From an uncultured Candidatus Saccharibacteria bacterium (lineage in GTDB: Bacteria; Patescibacteriota; Saccharimonadia; Saccharimonadales; Saccharimonadaceae), in contig CAMUPZ010000005.1 of assembly GCA_947095985.1 (NCBI GenBank), forward strand, positions 1-31,255: a stretch of 31,255 nucleotides of DNA. The letters run 5' to 3'. Below the pieces are notes generated by a model. It saw nothing but the letters and a program-made list of their open reading frames with translations. It was not told where the DNA came from and did not search any database. Position numbers and translations under genes: made by a program. This document shows positions 1-7,460 of the stretch, in pieces; within the stretch, counting starts at the first letter, position 1; each line of letters starts with the position of its first letter.

Positions 1-622
1 GTTTTTTGAACGGCTTATCGATTTTTTGGCGCAAGTTTTTTATGTACGCCTCGACGTTGTTCGGTAAAATATCAGCATCAAAGTCCCAAACGTGGTCGAT
101 TAACGTTTCCTTGCTGAGAATCTGGTTCGGGTGCTGCATTAAATATTCCAGCAGCGCGTATTCTTTACTAGTCAAGTCGATAGTTTTTCTGGCGCGCATC
201 ACGGTTTGCTGCTGCTTATCAATCGTCAAATCAGCAATTTTCAGAACATCTGGCTGTTGAATTGGTGGTCGGCGCAGTAAGGCCCTCACTCGCGCCAGCA
301 GTTCGTCAATAGCAAACGGTTTAACTAAGTAATCATCCGCGCCTGCGTCCAGCCCGAAGGTTTTATCCTCGGTGGTGCCCAGGGCTGTGAGGAATAAAAT
401 CGGCATGTTTTTACCGTTTTTACGCAATTTTTTAACAATCTCTGCACCCTCCATGCCCGGCAGCATTCGGTCAACGATTAGCAAATCGTACGGCTGGCTG
501 TCTGCCAGATTAAAGCCTTCTTCGCCGTCATTAGAGATATCAACGGCATATTTTTCTCGCTTGAGAGATTCGGAAATCACCCTTGCTATTTTTCGTTCAT
601 CCTCGATGACTAATAGTCTCAT
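1..622 (-). CDS. OmpR/PhoB-family response regulator, 3' end cut by window edge
   Basis: About 207 codons are visible and no stop is reached. The receiver domain is clear: N-terminal LLVIEDE acidic pocket, phospho-acceptor Asp in DLLIVDRMLPGMEG, switch Thr in FLTALG, and the Lys of YLVKPF. A winged-helix DNA-binding domain follows (LTSKEYALLEYLM, then SKETLIDHVWD and NNVEAYIKNLRQKI), so the protein is nearly complete. It should bind DNA after phosphorylation by a histidine kinase, and a partner kinase probably lies beyond the window edge. The start at 622 fits a TATAAT box at 632-637 only 9 nt upstream without a Shine-Dalgarno, so the mRNA is probably near-leaderless. The gene is divergent from the ABC operon, and the two promoters are adjacent, so the regulator could control that operon (inference). 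Confidence 0.93.
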   Translation of the reverse strand, partial: MRLLVIEDERKIARVISESLKREKYAVDISNDGEEGFNLADSQPYDLLIVDRMLPGMEGAEIVKKLRKNGKNMPILFLTALGTTEDKTFGLDAGADDYLVKPFAIDELLARVRALLRRPPIQQPDVLKIADLTIDKQQQTVMRARKTIDLTSKEYALLEYLMQHPNQILSKETLIDHVWDFDADILPNNVEAYIKNLRQKIDKPFKK

Positions 623-631
623 ACTGCATCT

Positions 632-672
632 ATTATATCCCTTTTTACGTTTGTTAGGGATAGTGCTATAAT
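632..672. promoter_or_regulatory. Divergent promoters for response regulator and ABC operon
   Basis: On the minus strand TATAAT lies at 637-632, 9 nt from the regulator start. On the plus strand TTTACG at 644-649, a 17-nt spacer and TATAAT at 667-672 precede the ABC genes. The plus transcript would have about 17 nt of leader carrying AAAGGAGG at 685-692. Confidence 0.65.
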
Positions 673-695
673 TTTATTCAAAGAAAAGGAGGTAT

Positions 696-1445
696 ATGTC
701 CGGTAATAAAAAAATTGTTGAGATTAGTCATTTTAAGATGAAGTTTGGCGATAAAACAGTTATTAAAGATTTGAGCTTTGATGTTTTTCAGGGTGAAGTG
801 TTTGGTTTTCTCGGTAGTAATGGCTCAGGAAAAACCACGACTCTTCGAGCTTTGTTGGGACTATATGAGCCAGCGGCTGGTGACCTACTAATTAATGGCA
901 GGCCGTATGCCGTGGAGAATCAGCTGAGCCTCGGTTACCTACCAGAAGAGCGTGGTTTATATAAAAAAGAAAAAGTGTTAGACGTGATGATTTATTTTGG
1001 TCAATTGAAAGGTCTAAATCGTAATGAAGCTAAAGAATTCTCTTTGAAATTTTTAGAGCGCGTTGGCTTAAGCGACAAAGCAAATATGCGATTAGATAAA
1101 TTATCAGGTGGGCAACAGCAAAAAATTCAGCTGGGTGTAACAATTATGGGTGACCCAGAATTGCTGATTATGGATGAGCCGACCAAGGGTTTTGATCCGG
1201 TGAATCGTCGGCTGTTGATGAATATCATTGAAGAGCAACGAAAAGCTGGCACGACAATTATTTACGTAACACATCAAATGGAAGAGGTTGAGCAATTGTG
1301 CGATCGACTGATTTTATTAAAGGACGGTCAAGCAGCTGCGTACGGCACGCTGGCAGAGGTGAAAAAACAGTTCGGCGGCGCATCAATGGACGATATTTTT
1401 GTCAAAGTGTATGGCGGCGAAGATAAGGAGTTAGGTGATGAGTAA
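696..1445 (+). CDS. ABC transporter ATP-binding protein (NatA/YhaQ-like exporter type)
   Basis: 249 aa. Walker A GSNGSGKTT at residues 40-48, ABC signature LSGGQQQK from about 136, Walker B LLIMDEP at about 156-162, and H-loop VTHQ with His193. The TKGFDPVNRR stretch after Walker B and a short C-terminal tail resemble DrugE1/NatA-type ATPases of two-gene ABC-2 exporters. It should hydrolyse ATP at the membrane to drive the permease encoded next. A strong Shine-Dalgarno AAAGGAGG ends 3 nt before the ATG. Substrate cannot be read from sequence; sodium, drug or peptide export are all known for related pairs. Confidence 0.93.
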   Translation: MSGNKKIVEISHFKMKFGDKTVIKDLSFDVFQGEVFGFLGSNGSGKTTTLRALLGLYEPAAGDLLINGRPYAVENQLSLGYLPEERGLYKKEKVLDVMIYFGQLKGLNRNEAKEFSLKFLERVGLSDKANMRLDKLSGGQQQKIQLGVTIMGDPELLIMDEPTKGFDPVNRRLLMNIIEEQRKAGTTIIYVTHQMEEVEQLCDRLILLKDGQAAAYGTLAEVKKQFGGASMDDIFVKVYGGEDKELGDE

Positions 1446-2670
1446 AATGCATAATTTAGGTACGGTCTTCAAATTTGAGACGATCCGAGCTTTGAAAAAG
1501 CCAACTTTTTGGCTAATGGCATTGGGTTTTCCTCTGATGATAGCGGTGCTTTACGGCGTCATGTTTTGGTCGCAAAATACGACAATTCAGGCCTCAAAAG
1601 AATTGGACAAGCAAGAATTCTCATTAGAAATTACCGACGATTCAAAGTTGATATCTTCAGAGCTACTCGCAGCAGTTAAGGCTAAGCCAGCTCAATCAAA
1701 AGAATCTGGCATTAATGACGTAAAAAATAACAAAGTAGATGCTTATATCTATGTTCCAAAAGACATAAGCCAGCAAAAAGTTGAAGTTTACGGTAAAGAT
1801 GTCGGTCTGTTCCAGAACGGTAAATATGGTGCAGTGGCCCAGAGTCTACTGAGCAAATCAGTAACTAGTAATATTAGTCCAGCAGAAGTCACTATTCTTC
1901 AAAGCAAAGTTCAGCTATCATCAACTACTTATCTTGACGGTAAGGAGCACGGCGGCATTAATGAAATGATAGCGCCAGGAATGTTTCTAGTGATTTTGTT
2001 TATGCTGATTAGCTTCTTTGGTAATCAGATGCTGGCCAGTACTACTGAAGAAAAAGAAAATCGCACAGTAGAGATGCTGTTAACGACGGTTAAAACTGAC
2101 ACCTTAATTACAGGAAAAATATTATCACTGATGGTGTTGGCTTTGATTCAGATATCGATAGTCGTTTTACCTGTTGTGGCGGGATATCTGGCGTTTGGTT
2201 CAAAGCTACAATTACCAAATATGGATTTGAGCGCACTTGTACTTGATCCTGTGAGGATTAGCTTGGCGATAGTAATTTTCTCAGCCAGCTTCATGCTGTT
2301 TACGGGTATGCTGGTGACTTTGGGTGCAATGATGCCGACCGCTAAGGAGGCGAGCCAATGGTTTGGCTTGGTGATGATGCTATTTGTTGGACCGCTTTAT
2401 GGAATTACAGCCTTTGTGTCGTTCCCTGACTCGTTCTTTGTTAAGTTCCTATCGCTATTTCCGTTTACTGCGCCAATTCCGTTATTGTTAAGAAATGCAG
2501 TCGGCAATTTGCCGGTCTGGGAAGCATTATTAGGTGCGACAATTTTGGTCGTTACAGCGGTATTTGTCATGTGGCTATCGGTGCGCGTCTTCCGTTACGG
2601 TGCTATGTCGTATGATAATAAATTATCGCTATCAACATTGCGGATGAAAAGGAAAGCTGGTAAGGTTTAG
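1438..2670 (+). CDS. ABC-2 family permease (NatB/YhaP-like)
   Basis: 410 aa from ATG 1438, which is preceded by AAGGAG at 1426-1431; a GTG one codon earlier is less likely. It overlaps the ATPase stop by 8 nt, so the two are translationally coupled. One N-terminal transmembrane segment is followed by a large extracytoplasmic region (about residues 45-180), then EMIAPGMFLVILFMLIS and five further hydrophobic segments. The cytoplasmic motif STTEEKENRTVEMLLTT is characteristic of NatB/YhaP-type ABC-2 permeases. It forms the membrane channel of the exporter with the upstream ATPase. The C-terminus ends in a short basic tail. Confidence 0.9.
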   Translation: MSKMHNLGTVFKFETIRALKKPTFWLMALGFPLMIAVLYGVMFWSQNTTIQASKELDKQEFSLEITDDSKLISSELLAAVKAKPAQSKESGINDVKNNKVDAYIYVPKDISQQKVEVYGKDVGLFQNGKYGAVAQSLLSKSVTSNISPAEVTILQSKVQLSSTTYLDGKEHGGINEMIAPGMFLVILFMLISFFGNQMLASTTEEKENRTVEMLLTTVKTDTLITGKILSLMVLALIQISIVVLPVVAGYLAFGSKLQLPNMDLSALVLDPVRISLAIVIFSASFMLFTGMLVTLGAMMPTAKEASQWFGLVMMLFVGPLYGITAFVSFPDSFFVKFLSLFPFTAPIPLLLRNAVGNLPVWEALLGATILVVTAVFVMWLSVRVFRYGAMSYDNKLSLSTLRMKRKAGKV

Positions 2671-2672
2671 AT

Positions 2673-3806
2673 ATGAAAGTACGTATTGAGATAGACACAA
2701 AAACGTTCGTGCGGTTTTGGCTAGTGGTAATGGGTTTTGGCTTGGCTGGCCTAGCAATTTACTCCGCAAAGGACGCGCTTATTCTGCTGGGGATTTCCTT
2801 ATTCTTAGCGCTGGCCTTGAATCGTCCGGTAGCAGCGATTGCTAAAAAACTACCAGGTAAAAGTCGATTGGGTGGCACAGCGCTGGCTTATACGACATTG
2901 GTACTTCTATTAGGTTGCGTGGCTTGGTTTGTGGTACCGCCAATCGTCCAGCAATCCGCCAAATTTGTTGAAAGTGTACCGAGCTTGATTGACCAAACTG
3001 GCTCACAGTGGCATGGATTTAATGAGTTAATTGATAAAAACGGTTTACGTCCACAGGTTGACGCGACGTTAAATAACCTGAAACAACAGGCTTCGTCTTG
3101 GGCTGCTAGCGCTGGTACTAGCCTGATCTCAAGCGTAGGTTCATTGGCGGCGTTTCTGGGGTCATTATTCTTGGTGCTAGTCCTGTCATTCTTGATGTTG
3201 CTGGAGGGGCCGATGTGGATGAAGCGGCTATGGGGTCTTTATAACGACCAGGAAAAAATGGAGCGACATAAAAAACTGGTTGGGCGCATGTATAACGTAG
3301 TCACGGGATATGTCTCTGGTCAATTAACAGTCTCTGGAATCGATGCGATACTGTCAGGGTTTGTAGTGTTCGTGCTCAGCCTGGCATTTCCGGCTATTGA
3401 TTCAAACTTGGCGATGTTGACCGTCATGGTTACCTTCGTATTGACACTTATCCCAATGTTTGGTGCGACATTGGCTGGGTTGCTAATTGCGCTACTGCTG
3501 TTCTTCAACAACGTCACTGCTGGTGTAATCTATGCTATATATTTCATCGTCTATCAGCAGATTGAGAACAATTTCATCGCACCATCAATTCAGTCAAAGA
3601 AATTAGAACTATCGGCGTTGATGGTGTTGTCGTCAGTGACAATCGGTCTCTATGTTGGCGGGCTTTTGGGAAGCTTGATTGCTATTCCGACGGCTGGCGT
3701 AGCTAGGGTACTACTGGAGAATTATTTGGAACAGGCTCGGCTAAATCGTATTGAGAGTGAAAAACCGCTGAATAAATTAATGAAGAAATTGAAAAACGAA
3801 AGTTAA
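2673..3806 (+). CDS. AI-2E family transporter (PerM/YdiK-like)
   Basis: 377 aa with about eight transmembrane segments in the order usual for the AI-2E/PerM family: two at the N-terminus, an extracytoplasmic helical stretch (about 95-150), then a membrane bundle including FVLTLIPMFGATLAG and the conserved YFIVYQQIENNFIAPSIQSKKL. Family members export small molecules or act as antiporters; a role in AI-2 export is shown only for some, so the substrate is open. It starts 2 nt after the permease stop with only a weak Shine-Dalgarno (GTAAGG), consistent with co-transcription from the promoter at 644. It ends in a charged tail, with no clear strong terminator before the convergent cysS. Confidence 0.9.
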   Translation: MKVRIEIDTKTFVRFWLVVMGFGLAGLAIYSAKDALILLGISLFLALALNRPVAAIAKKLPGKSRLGGTALAYTTLVLLLGCVAWFVVPPIVQQSAKFVESVPSLIDQTGSQWHGFNELIDKNGLRPQVDATLNNLKQQASSWAASAGTSLISSVGSLAAFLGSLFLVLVLSFLMLLEGPMWMKRLWGLYNDQEKMERHKKLVGRMYNVVTGYVSGQLTVSGIDAILSGFVVFVLSLAFPAIDSNLAMLTVMVTFVLTLIPMFGATLAGLLIALLLFFNNVTAGVIYAIYFIVYQQIENNFIAPSIQSKKLELSALMVLSSVTIGLYVGGLLGSLIAIPTAGVARVLLENYLEQARLNRIESEKPLNKLMKKLKNES

Positions 3807-3825
3807 CTAAATCCAGAGTGAAAGT

Positions 3826-3853
3826 ATAGCCTGTTGGATTCAGCGGGCTATTT
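3826..3853. terminator. Weak candidate terminator between convergent genes
   Basis: A 6-bp stem (ATAGCC at 3826-3831 with GGCTAT at 3846-3851) overlaps the cysS stop codon. The U-tract is short on either strand, so function is doubtful. Confidence 0.3.
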
Positions 3854-5281
3854 CCATGCCCAAATGCTGCCGCTTGGCGTGTCGCGAATGGTGATACCAG
3901 CCGCCAGCAGTTCATCGCGAATGCGGTCAGACTCTTGCCAATCTTTTTCGGCACGGGCGTTGCGGCGTTGGATGATCAGTCTCTTCAAATCGTCGGTAAT
4001 ATCAGGGGTCGATTCTGCCAAGTCCAGGCCTAAAACCTCGTCAATAATTTCAATCAATTGCGACAAACCGCCGCGATGGATTTTTTCTAACGGCGCGTGA
4101 TCCAGCCGTGAAAACGCCTCGTCAATCAGCGCCAAGGCTCCTGGCGTATCCAAATCATCATTCAGCTTTTCAACCAGCGCCTGCCGCGCTGCTAATAGCG
4201 ACACCGTGCCCTCTTGCTCATCTTTCTCGTCGTCATCATCCAGCGTGTCATGCGTCTGGTGTCGCAGCGCCGCATAGCCGCGCCAATGATCCAGCCGGGC
4301 TTGGGCTGCTTCCAAAATCTCCCAGGTGAAATTGCCCTCGGTTTGGTAATGCTTGCTGAGAATCGCCAGCTTGAAAGCCATCGGGCTAAAGCCACGGGCG
4401 GTGATATCGCTGAGGGTGATGATATTACCCAGCGATTTACTCATCTTGCGGCCGTCGACTTTGATGTGGTTATTGTGTAGCCACACTTGAGAAAACTGCT
4501 GCCCGGTCAAACTCTCACTCTGGGCAATCTCATTGGTGTGATGCACCGGAATGTGGTCAATGCCGCCGGTGTGGATGTCTATTTGGTCGCCCAAAGTTTC
4601 ACGAGCAATTGTACTACATTCCAAATGCCAGCCTGGAAAACCGACGCCCCACGGGCTGTCCCACTCCATGTCGCGCTTGGTGTTGGTTGGTGAAAATTTC
4701 CAGACGGCGAAGTCGGTGATGTTGCGCTTGCCCTCGACGCTGACCCGCGCTCCCGCCTCCAGGCCCGCCACGTCCAGCCGCGCTAATTTGCCATAATCTT
4801 TCAATAGTGACGTATCAAAATACATGCCATCGCCGTCAATTTTGTACAAAAATCCCTTTTCGTCTAGCCCGCGGGCAAAGTCGATTTGCTGCTGGATATA
4901 GTCTGTTGCCCGCACTAAATGGTCGGGTCGTACTAATTTCAGTACCTCGTAGGCCTCGTGCTCGGCGATGGCGATGTACTGCTCGGCCACATCCCAAGCG
5001 GTTTTACCCTCGCGGCGCGCACCTTTTTCCATTTTGTCCTCGCCGTTATCGTCATCGCTGGTCAAATGTCCAACATCAGTGATGTTTTGCGTTCGAATAA
5101 CGGGAATATCTTGCCAGCGTAACAATCGTACCAACACATCCCAATAAATATAGCCAACCCAGTTGCCGATGTGCGGTTGCGAATAAACCGTTAGACCACA
5201 GGTGTAAAATTTGACCGTTTCTCCGCTAAGCGGTTTCAGTTCGTCTTTTTTTCTGGTAAGCGTGTTATAGAGTTTTATCAT
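3848..5281 (-). CDS. cysS: Cysteinyl-tRNA synthetase
   Basis: 477 aa, close to the usual bacterial length. It charges tRNA-Cys with cysteine in the cytoplasm. The class I signatures are present: HIGN at 37-40 and KMSKS at 279-283. The zinc site that selects cysteine is complete: Cys28 in YTCGLTVYSQPHIG, Cys222 in WHLECS, His247 and Glu251 in HHTNEIAQSE. An acidic insert (DDDDEKDEQE, about 350) interrupts the C-terminal helical region. The start is fixed by a promoter TTGAAA (5317-5312), 17-nt spacer and TACAAT (5294-5289) that ends 7 nt before the ATG with no Shine-Dalgarno, so translation is probably leaderless. Confidence 0.97.
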   Translation of the reverse strand: MIKLYNTLTRKKDELKPLSGETVKFYTCGLTVYSQPHIGNWVGYIYWDVLVRLLRWQDIPVIRTQNITDVGHLTSDDDNGEDKMEKGARREGKTAWDVAEQYIAIAEHEAYEVLKLVRPDHLVRATDYIQQQIDFARGLDEKGFLYKIDGDGMYFDTSLLKDYGKLARLDVAGLEAGARVSVEGKRNITDFAVWKFSPTNTKRDMEWDSPWGVGFPGWHLECSTIARETLGDQIDIHTGGIDHIPVHHTNEIAQSESLTGQQFSQVWLHNNHIKVDGRKMSKSLGNIITLSDITARGFSPMAFKLAILSKHYQTEGNFTWEILEAAQARLDHWRGYAALRHQTHDTLDDDDEKDEQEGTVSLLAARQALVEKLNDDLDTPGALALIDEAFSRLDHAPLEKIHRGGLSQLIEIIDEVLGLDLAESTPDITDDLKRLIIQRRNARAEKDWQESDRIRDELLAAGITIRDTPSGSIWAWK

Positions 5282-5288
5282 TAGTCCT

Positions 5289-5317
5289 ATTGTACGTCAC
5301 TCTGGTGGCTTTTTCAA
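5289..5317 (-). promoter_or_regulatory. cysS promoter, leaderless type
   Basis: TTGAAA, 17-nt spacer, TACAAT. The -10 box ends 7 nt before the ATG, placing the predicted transcription start at or next to the start codon. Confidence 0.7.
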
Positions 5318-5326
5318 AATTGATAT

Positions 5327-5348
5327 AAAAAACAGCCCCAACGGGACT
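5327..5348 (-). terminator. Terminator of gene A
   Basis: In the minus-strand RNA AGUCCC pairs with GGGGCU (one G-U) around a 3-nt loop, followed by G and a run of six U. It lies about 75 nt after the gene A stop. Confidence 0.7.
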
Positions 5349-5420
5349 AAATAATTTCAAGGAAGAAATGACAGACAGTATTATTGTAAAACGCCGCCTG
5401 CCATTTCCCCCGTCGGAAGA

Positions 5421-6077
5421 CTAGTCCTGAGTACGAGGACGCTTCCACTCTAGGAGAGTCTTAACCCTTCCGAGCAGCTGATGTAGCTGGGAAATTTGGT
5501 GTTCCCCCAGCTGAAGAATGTCAGCCTTATCGATAAGGGTGCGAATATTCTCCTCCACCTGCCGTGCAGGTGGAGTGATCTCGACGAGGTAGTCATCGAG
5601 ATTATTCACCTCCTCTCTACGTCCTTCCAGGTTACAAGTCGCCTTTCTCAAGGCAGAGATGATCGCGCCATTTAGGCGCCTCATCACCTTACCGTGGTGC
5701 AGTGAAAGGCGGCCGTAGGTCGACATAATCTCCCAACTCAGCCAGGGCTGAGTCCTGCCTGTGGATCCTGCTGTGTTGAACACAGCAAGGAGATTCTGCT
5801 CCGCCGAATACGAAGCGCTCACTACTCTTCGAACAGAGTGATTCTTGACGTCAAGCGACGACGCCAAGACATCATGCAAGATGAGCATGATTGAGAGACA
5901 GCTCTCAATCATATTGGCGAGGACTTCTTCCCCCGTAATTTTGCCGGACTTCTGGAACGCACGCCCCAGATTATTGGCGGCATTCTCCAGTTTACGAAAG
6001 AGCTTGATGCCGCTCTCCTTGAAGACAAGAGTCTTTCCGTTAATATTCAGAGTGTTGCCTTTTTTCTGTCGAGACAT
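5421..6077 (-). CDS. Gene A: unrecognised helical protein with hairpin-dense mRNA
   Basis: 218 aa. I do not recognise a family. No signal peptide or clear membrane span; the chain looks mainly alpha-helical and mildly basic, with a hydrophobic helix near 55-72 (MIESCLSIMLILHDVLASSL) and a charged C-terminus ending EWKRPRTQD. Base composition is more GC-rich than the neighbours and codon choice differs. The coding sequence holds many perfect short hairpins (listed separately). It stands alone between cysS and the DHH phosphoesterase with its own promoter (TTGACT/TATAAG at 6285-6258), a leader of about 170 nt and its own terminator. The ATG lies in the apex of a hairpin (GAGAC, loop CAU, GUCUC); a weak GGGAAAGAG precedes it. 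The reading frame is intact, so it is probably expressed. Confidence 0.72.
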   Translation of the reverse strand: MSRQKKGNTLNINGKTLVFKESGIKLFRKLENAANNLGRAFQKSGKITGEEVLANMIESCLSIMLILHDVLASSLDVKNHSVRRVVSASYSAEQNLLAVFNTAGSTGRTQPWLSWEIMSTYGRLSLHHGKVMRRLNGAIISALRKATCNLEGRREEVNNLDDYLVEITPPARQVEENIRTLIDKADILQLGEHQISQLHQLLGRVKTLLEWKRPRTQD

Positions 6078-6083
6078 GGTCTC
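5424..6083 (-). other. Array of short RNA hairpins through gene A
   Basis: Perfect stems read along the gene (arm/arm): 5424-5428/5436-5440; 5447-5451/5455-5459; 5485-5491/5506-5512; palindrome 5525-5538; 5553-5562/5566-5575 (10 bp, triloop); 5578-5584/5596-5602; 5641-5645/5650-5654 (GAGA loop in RNA); 5658-5662+5665-5669/5675-5679+5681-5685; 5736-5743/5746-5753; 5769-5776/5780-5787; 5824-5828/5835-5839; palindrome 5844-5855; 5887-5897/5902-5912 (11 bp); 5951-5958/5963-5970 (two G-U, loop GUGC); 5999-6003/6012-6016; 6022-6026/6031-6035; 6071-6075/6079-6083 around the start codon. Four perfect stems of 8 bp or more with short loops are present; random expectation for this length is about 0.1. 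Confidence 0.75.
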
Positions 6084-6107
6084 TTTCCCGTCTTCTCACC
6101 CCTGGAT

Positions 6108-6250
6108 GGTTAAGTGACGTTTTGTCACAAGGTGAGATTTCACGCCTCTTTTCTATTTTTTTGTAAAAGGAATAAAAACTCACCTTGTATATAACTGTCT
6201 GTCAAAGTACGCTTTTGGACAAGGATTTTCTCAACTCGTCAACAAAAGCT
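6108..6250 (-). promoter_or_regulatory. Structured 5' leader of gene A
   Basis: The predicted transcript starts near 6251. The leader holds three helices in series: GCTTTTG/CAAAAGC (6249-6243 with 6217-6211, extended by GUA/UAC across a bulge), a perfect 10-bp ACAAGGTGAG/CTCACCTTGT (6188-6179 with 6136-6127) closing a U/A-rich loop of about 40 nt, and GTGAC/GTCAC (6128-6124 with 6118-6114). No known riboswitch is recognised. Confidence 0.6.
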
Positions 6251-6257
6251 ACTTCTA

Positions 6258-6285
6258 CTTATATCATACTAGCGTAAAAAGTCAA
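6258..6285 (-). promoter_or_regulatory. Gene A promoter
   Basis: TTGACT (6285-6280), 16-nt spacer, extended -10 TGA TATAAG (6263-6258). It sits immediately after the stop of the upstream DHH gene. Confidence 0.65.
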
Positions 6286-6287
6286 CA

Positions 6288-7268
6288 CTAATCTACTTCT
6301 CGCAAAGCTTGATCCGTCGCCGTTACCAATTCCCGCACAACCTCGTCATAATTCTCGTATACACGGAAGCCGGCCGCATACGGATGGCCGCCGCCGCCGA
6401 AGTAGCCAGCCACGGTGTCGGCGATTGGGAGGTTGCCGCGCAGGCGGGCAGTTAGTTTGCCGTCAGGGTAGGTTTTGATAACGCAGCTGAGCGCCACGCC
6501 CTCGACCAACCGCAGCTCGTCACCAATCAGTGCGCCGGGGTTGTAGGCGTCGCTGTAGGCTTGAATTTCCTCAAATGGCACGTGCACCAACGCCAATTGT
6601 CCGTCCAGTAAATATTCGATTCGCTCGATCAACTTGCCTTTGTACGCCAGAATTTCCGGCGATTTCTTCATAAATTCGCGCCGCCGCTCTTCAATTTCGG
6701 CATTGGATGCACCAAGCTCGGTCAATTCACCAGCGACGTGAAAGGTCGCCGCGGTAGTATTTGGCGTAGTTAAGCCTAGGCTGTCAGACATGATGGCGAT
6801 AAGCAGATTCTCCGCCGCTTGCTGGTTGATAGTCCAGCCGGCATGGGTGAATAGTTTATATAACAATTCTCCAGTTGCTACCACAGTTTCCGATAGCATA
6901 ATATGCTCAAAACTCAGCGTCGGCTCGGCGGTGTGATGGTCAATAACCAGTACCGGATGTGTTTCCAGAAAATGTCTTAATCCAGGTGTTTCTAGTACCT
7001 TACTAAGCAATACGTCGGCGCTAGTGTCAACAATAATAGCGGCATCAGCCTGTGCTGGAAAATCGCCGACTACCCTATCCCAGCCACGGATGTAACGCAG
7101 ATATTTGGGGATGTCGACCGGGCAATATAATGTGACGGACTTTCCCAGGTCGCTCAGCACTTCTTCCAGTGCTAAGCTAGAACCCAGACTGTCGCCATCA
7201 GGATTTTCAGCTTGGATAATTACTATATTATTTGCAGATTGGATAAATTGTTTAGCTGTATCGAGCAT
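6288..7268 (-). CDS. nrnA: DHH-family phosphoesterase (NrnA-like oligoribonuclease/pAp phosphatase)
   Basis: 326 aa. DHH motif in VLVIDHHTAEP (about 108-118), further metal ligands in AAIIVDTSADV and IMSDSLGL, and the C-terminal DHHA1 substrate loop GGGGHPYAAGF. NrnA degrades 2-5 nt RNA fragments and dephosphorylates pAp in the cytoplasm. Motif I reads AENPDGDSLGS, so the metal-binding His usually three residues before PDGD is Ala20 here; activity may therefore differ. The start is supported by an extended -10 TGT TATAAT at 7280-7275, 6 nt before the ATG, without a Shine-Dalgarno. The gene is monocistronic. Confidence 0.9.
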   Translation of the reverse strand: MLDTAKQFIQSANNIVIIQAENPDGDSLGSSLALEEVLSDLGKSVTLYCPVDIPKYLRYIRGWDRVVGDFPAQADAAIIVDTSADVLLSKVLETPGLRHFLETHPVLVIDHHTAEPTLSFEHIMLSETVVATGELLYKLFTHAGWTINQQAAENLLIAIMSDSLGLTTPNTTAATFHVAGELTELGASNAEIEERRREFMKKSPEILAYKGKLIERIEYLLDGQLALVHVPFEEIQAYSDAYNPGALIGDELRLVEGVALSCVIKTYPDGKLTARLRGNLPIADTVAGYFGGGGHPYAAGFRVYENYDEVVRELVTATDQALREVD

Positions 7269-7274
7269 ATATTT

Positions 7275-7283
7275 ATTATAACA
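7275..7283 (-). promoter_or_regulatory. nrnA extended -10, leaderless type
   Basis: TGT TATAAT ends 6 nt before the ATG; no convincing -35 or Shine-Dalgarno. Confidence 0.6.
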
Positions 7284-7388
7284 AATAGTTTTTTATGTCT
7301 TTTGTGGGAATTTTAGGGACTTAATTTATAGTTATATAGAGACGCGTAACAGATACACTAAAAACGTAAACATTTTTATAAATTATTA

Positions 7389-7417
7389 TTGACAAAATAT
7401 AAAAATTGTGCTAGTAT
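7389..7417 (+). promoter_or_regulatory. Strong promoter of LPKTG surface protein
   Basis: Consensus TTGACA, 17-nt spacer, extended -10 TGC TAGTAT. The leader begins near 7424 and carries a 5-bp hairpin (AGCCC 7428-7432 with GGGCT 7440-7444) close to its 5' end, then AAAGAGGAG 7 nt before the ATG. The 5' hairpin may protect the mRNA. Confidence 0.75.
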
Positions 7418-7460
7418 GGGAACATAAAGCCCGAATATTGGGCTGGAAAGAGGAGTTTTT

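Larger units (their letters stand above)
5369..6204. repeat. 11-bp inverted repeat bracketing gene A
   Basis: TGACAGACAGT at 5369-5379 and its exact reverse complement at 6194-6204 lie in the 3' untranslated region and the 5' leader of gene A. Both copies fall inside the predicted transcript, so they could pair and bring the mRNA ends together. A chance 11-bp match in this interval is possible (order of one in ten). Confidence 0.55.

Noticed and set aside
6200..6205. TTGACA on the minus strand as -35 of the gene A promoter
   Set aside because: No acceptable -10 box lies 15-19 nt downstream; TTGACT/TATAAG at 6285-6258 fits better.
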